A stretch of DNA of 7,479 nt. Origin: an uncultured Lachnospiraceae bacterium. GTDB taxonomy: Bacteria; Bacillota; Clostridia; Lachnospirales; Lachnospiraceae. The stretch spans positions 1-7,479 of the forward strand of contig CAJUEY010000068.1 of the NCBI GenBank assembly GCA_910585825.1, written 5' to 3'. Positions 5,801 to 7,479 of the stretch are shown one piece after another. A program made the position numbers and the translations under genes. The first letter of the stretch is position 1, and each line of letters begins with the position of its first letter. Below the pieces are notes generated by a model. That model did no database searches and had not been told where the DNA came from. It saw nothing but the letters and a program-made list of their open reading frames with translations.

Positions 5801-7034
5801 TATATTAAAACAAGCCCTTACTCCGAAGGACGAACCGGATTTCTGGTTAAATGAAAGCATTCTTTCACAATCAAAGGAGGCAAAGCCTATGAAAAAAATG
5901 AATCGTAAAAAATTTGCATCGGTGGCATTTTCCTGTGCGCTGATGCTTGGCATCGGTTCCGTTTCCGTATATGCCGCATGGCAATACCTGATGCCGGATC
6001 AGGTAATTGATGAAATGGAAATGGGGGAGGACAAACTGGCAGACGCATTTTCAGAAGAAAATGCAGTGTATATTAATGAAACCCAGAGCTATGGAGGCTA
6101 TGAGGTAACCCTGCTTGGCATAACAAGCGGTGAAAACCTGACGAAATACAAAACTTATGTAAATGACAACAGTGTAAAGACATTTGATGCGGCAAACAGC
6201 GATAACCCGGCCAAAAGTCTCTTGGCAGACGGCTTTGTGGAATTGAATGACAGAAGTTATATTCTTTTTGCGGTGGAAAACAAAAATCAGCCTTTTAAAG
6301 ATATATCCGAGTTTGAAGCTTATTTGGACATTTCGCCGATTATCATGGGATATGATTATGAAACCTGTACAGGGGTTCTGGCAAATGGAAGCGGCGGTCG
6401 TTCGATGATAAAAGACGGCGTTATATACTATATGTATGAATGCAACAATCTAGAGAAGTTTGCAGAGCATGATATTTACATGTGTGTGTCAGACGACCTT
6501 CCTGCCGTTAGCGAATATTCTTATATTTATGACAAGGATGCCGGCACGATTGCCAGAAATGAAGAATATGAAGGATTAAACGCCTTATTTATGCTGCCCA
6601 TAGATCCTGAAAAAGCCGATCCAAAGGCAGCGGCGGAAGAAATGAAAGCTTATGAGGAGCGCTGCCGCAGAGTCAGAGAAAGTGAATCCGAAGAAACGCT
6701 TAGCGAGAAGATTCAGAAAGCGTATGATTTTGTTGACCAGATCACTCCCGAAAATATCAACGATTATGCCGTACCCATTACAGAGGAAGGGGCGACGCAA
6801 ACATTTGGTCCGACAGATGCCCAAGGGAGGATTTCCATTGATTGCTCTTATTATCGCTGCCAATTTCGTACAAAAATGCCCGTGGATAAAATGTTTCCGG
6901 ATGGAAAGACAGAATATGTCTCTAGCGGCGGCATTACAGACAACAATCTTGATACACTTCTAATAGAACATTACAAATTAAATCCGGACGGAACCGTAAC
7001 ACTGCAGTTTTATGCTCCGAAATTGCCGGAATAA
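5784..7034 (+). CDS. Single-pass membrane protein, probable anti-sigma factor
   Basis: A 416-residue protein with a 43-residue cytoplasmic N-terminus, one membrane helix (about residues 44-65, preceded by the basic KKMNRKK), and a ~350-residue extracytoplasmic part. The N-terminal MDDILKQALTPKDEPDFWL (4-22) presumably binds the sigma factor. It lacks the His-Cys-Cys zinc motif of the ZAS class. The outer part is acidic and has no motif I recognise; residues about 270-320 (rich in Glu, Lys, Ala) look helical, with two mixed, probably beta-rich parts around them. The role is inferred from the 17-base overlap with the ECF gene and from topology. GGAGG (5770-5774) serves the ATG at 5784. A second, stronger signal, AAAGGAGG (5873-5880), precedes an in-frame ATG at 5889 (Met36), which starts a signal-peptide-like sequence; a short form without the sigma-binding region is possible. 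Confidence 0.8.
   Translation: MKNMDDILKQALTPKDEPDFWLNESILSQSKEAKPMKKMNRKKFASVAFSCALMLGIGSVSVYAAWQYLMPDQVIDEMEMGEDKLADAFSEENAVYINETQSYGGYEVTLLGITSGENLTKYKTYVNDNSVKTFDAANSDNPAKSLLADGFVELNDRSYILFAVENKNQPFKDISEFEAYLDISPIIMGYDYETCTGVLANGSGGRSMIKDGVIYYMYECNNLEKFAEHDIYMCVSDDLPAVSEYSYIYDKDAGTIARNEEYEGLNALFMLPIDPEKADPKAAAEEMKAYEERCRRVRESESEETLSEKIQKAYDFVDQITPENINDYAVPITEEGATQTFGPTDAQGRISIDCSYYRCQFRTKMPVDKMFPDGKTEYVSSGGITDNNLDTLLIEHYKLNPDGTVTLQFYAPKLPE
5873..5891 (+). promoter_or_regulatory. Strong internal ribosome binding site and ATG within the anti-sigma gene
   Basis: AAAGGAGG (5873-5880) is closer to consensus than the site at the annotated start, and lies 8 bases before the in-frame ATG at 5889. 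Translation from there would give 381 residues beginning MKKMNRKK followed by a hydrophobic core and SVYA, which reads as a complete signal peptide or membrane anchor. It would lack the first 35 residues, the likely sigma-binding part. Confidence 0.5.
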
Positions 7035-7070
7035 AGGAAAAATTTAAGGTTTATATGATATTATTATAAG

Positions 7071-7122
7071 GTGAAAATCCGGCTCATTTATAATTGCTTT
7101 TGGCAAAGAGCCGGATTTTCAT
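7071..7122 (+). terminator. Terminator of the sigma/anti-sigma operon
   Basis: GAAAATCCGGCTC (7073-7085) pairs perfectly with GAGCCGGATTTTC (7108-7120); a T-A and a G-U pair extend the stem. The 22-base loop contains its own small TTGC/GCAA hairpin. The terminal T run is only four bases inside the stem, but the GC-rich 13-bp core and the position 38 bases after the stop codon support termination. The symmetry allows it to act in both directions. Confidence 0.72.
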
Positions 7123-7128
7123 GTGGCT

Positions 7129-7156
7129 GATTCCTTAAATTTGATTCCTTAAATTT
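7129..7156. repeat. Perfect 14-bp tandem duplication
   Basis: GATTCCTTAAATTT occurs twice head to tail (7129-7142 and 7143-7156). It lies just upstream of the -35 box of the tRNA promoter, ending 11 bases before it, in the place of an A/T-rich UP element. Confidence 0.9.
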
Positions 7157-7167
7157 AAATAAAGTGC

Positions 7168-7196
7168 TTGACAAATAAATTTTTGTTTAGTATTAT
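7168..7196 (+). promoter_or_regulatory. Strong sigma-A promoter for tRNA-Ser
   Basis: A perfect -35 box TTGACA (7168-7173) is followed after 17 bases by the -10 box TATTAT (7191-7196). The region just upstream is A/T-rich. Transcription should start near 7203, at a small hairpin TGCGT/ACGCA (7203-7216), leaving a roughly 45-base leader before the tRNA that would be removed by processing. Confidence 0.88.
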
Positions 7197-7246
7197 AGAG
7201 TATGCGTTGTGACGCAGAATAATTATATATATTTTATAATAACTTT

Positions 7247-7334
7247 GGAGAAGTACTCAAGTGGCCGAAGAGGTGCCCCTGCTAAGGGTATAGGTCGGGT
7301 GACCGGCGCGAGGGTTCAAATCCCTCCTTCTCCG
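7247..7334 (+). tRNA. tRNA-Ser (anticodon GCU)
   Basis: The 88-base sequence folds as a class II tRNA. The acceptor stem is GGAGAAG (7247-7253) with CTTCTCC (7327-7333), and G7334 is the discriminator. The anticodon arm has loop CTGCTAA with anticodon GCT at 7281-7283, reading AGC and AGU. A long variable arm (GGTC/GACC) is typical of tRNA-Ser, and the T arm is GAGGG-TTCAAAT-CCCTC. No CCA is encoded (TTT follows), so it is added enzymatically. No separate strong terminator follows, so the transcript may run on into the rRNA region. Confidence 0.96.
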
Positions 7335-7366
7335 TTTTGTCGAAGAAAATATTTTTTAAAAAGTTC

Positions 7367-7395
7367 TTGACAAATTGATATCTATGTTATATCAT
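7367..7395 (+). promoter_or_regulatory. Strong sigma-A promoter, probably of an rRNA operon
   Basis: TTGACA (7367-7372) and TATCAT (7390-7395) are separated by 17 bases. The upstream AAATATTTTTTAAAAA stretch (7347-7362) is A/T-rich like an UP element. The sequence that follows resembles an rRNA leader. Confidence 0.82.
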
Positions 7396-7401
7396 AAACA
7401 A

Positions 7402-7479
7402 GTTGTTGCGAAAGACATACAACAAACGGACCATGACAACTGAACAGTGAAATAACCTTGAAAAGATTTCAAAGAGAAT
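7402..7479 (+). other. Probable leader of an rRNA operon, 16S gene just beyond the window
   Basis: There is no open reading frame of note. The transcript would begin near 7402 with a small hairpin TTGTTG/CAACAA (7403-7425). GACAACTGAACAGTGAAAT (7434-7452) and CCTTGAAAAGATTTC (7457-7471) resemble the spacer and leader sequences that flank 16S and 23S genes in Firmicutes and feed the RNase III processing stem. The mature 16S start (AGAGTTTGAT) is not reached, so the call is inferred from these motifs, the strong promoter and the adjacent tRNA. Confidence 0.6.

Noticed and set aside
6585..6963. Open frames on both strands inside the anti-sigma gene
   Set aside because: They lack ribosome binding sites and recognisable domains, and the main frame through the region is long and coherent.

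Overview
The window looks like a stretch of a low-to-moderate GC Firmicutes (Clostridia) chromosome, most likely a Lachnospiraceae gut commensal. The evidence is the rpsF-ssb-rpsR order with a DUF951 gene just upstream, strong AGGAGG-type ribosome binding sites, sigma-A TTGACA/TATTAT promoters, an ECF sigma/anti-sigma pair of a kind common in that family, and a decayed secreted beta-galactosidase with Ig-like and leucine-rich cell-surface modules. All genes lie on the + strand. No intact mobile element, CRISPR array or phage gene is visible.

Layout. (1) 1-290: the last codons of a membrane protein, about 175 bases of unassigned DNA, and a strong intrinsic terminator. (2) 382-1862: a probable operon of a VanZ-family membrane protein, a Sir2-type NAD-dependent protein deacylase and a small DUF951 protein, separated by only 23 and 30 bases. 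(3) 1871-3071: the conserved rpsF (S6), ssb, rpsR (S18) operon. Its leader carries a candidate S6:S18-binding autoregulatory element, and it ends in a hairpin terminator. (4) 3083-5028: a pseudogene of a large secreted family 2 glycoside hydrolase. It has lost its start codon, its catalytic barrel and most of its small domain, and carries at least five further frameshifts and three in-frame stop codons. (5) 5076-7122: a long hairpin, a perfect 14-bp palindrome, an ECF sigma factor overlapping by 17 bases a one-pass membrane protein that is probably its anti-sigma factor, then a terminator. (6) 7129-7479: a small tandem repeat, a strong promoter, tRNA-Ser(GCU), a second strong promoter, and what looks like the leader of an rRNA operon whose 16S gene would start just beyond the window.

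How the parts fit. S6 and S18 assemble as a heterodimer on the 30S subunit, and the leader would let surplus dimer shut down its own operon. SSB is carried between them, as in many bacteria. The sigma/anti-sigma pair is a self-contained envelope-signalling switch; the most unexpected detail is a strong internal ribosome binding site in the anti-sigma gene, which could make a second form lacking the sigma-binding N-terminus. The tRNA and rRNA signals mark a highly expressed stable-RNA locus at the right edge. The most promising points for a second look are that internal start, the palindrome before the sigma gene, and the history of the beta-galactosidase pseudogene.
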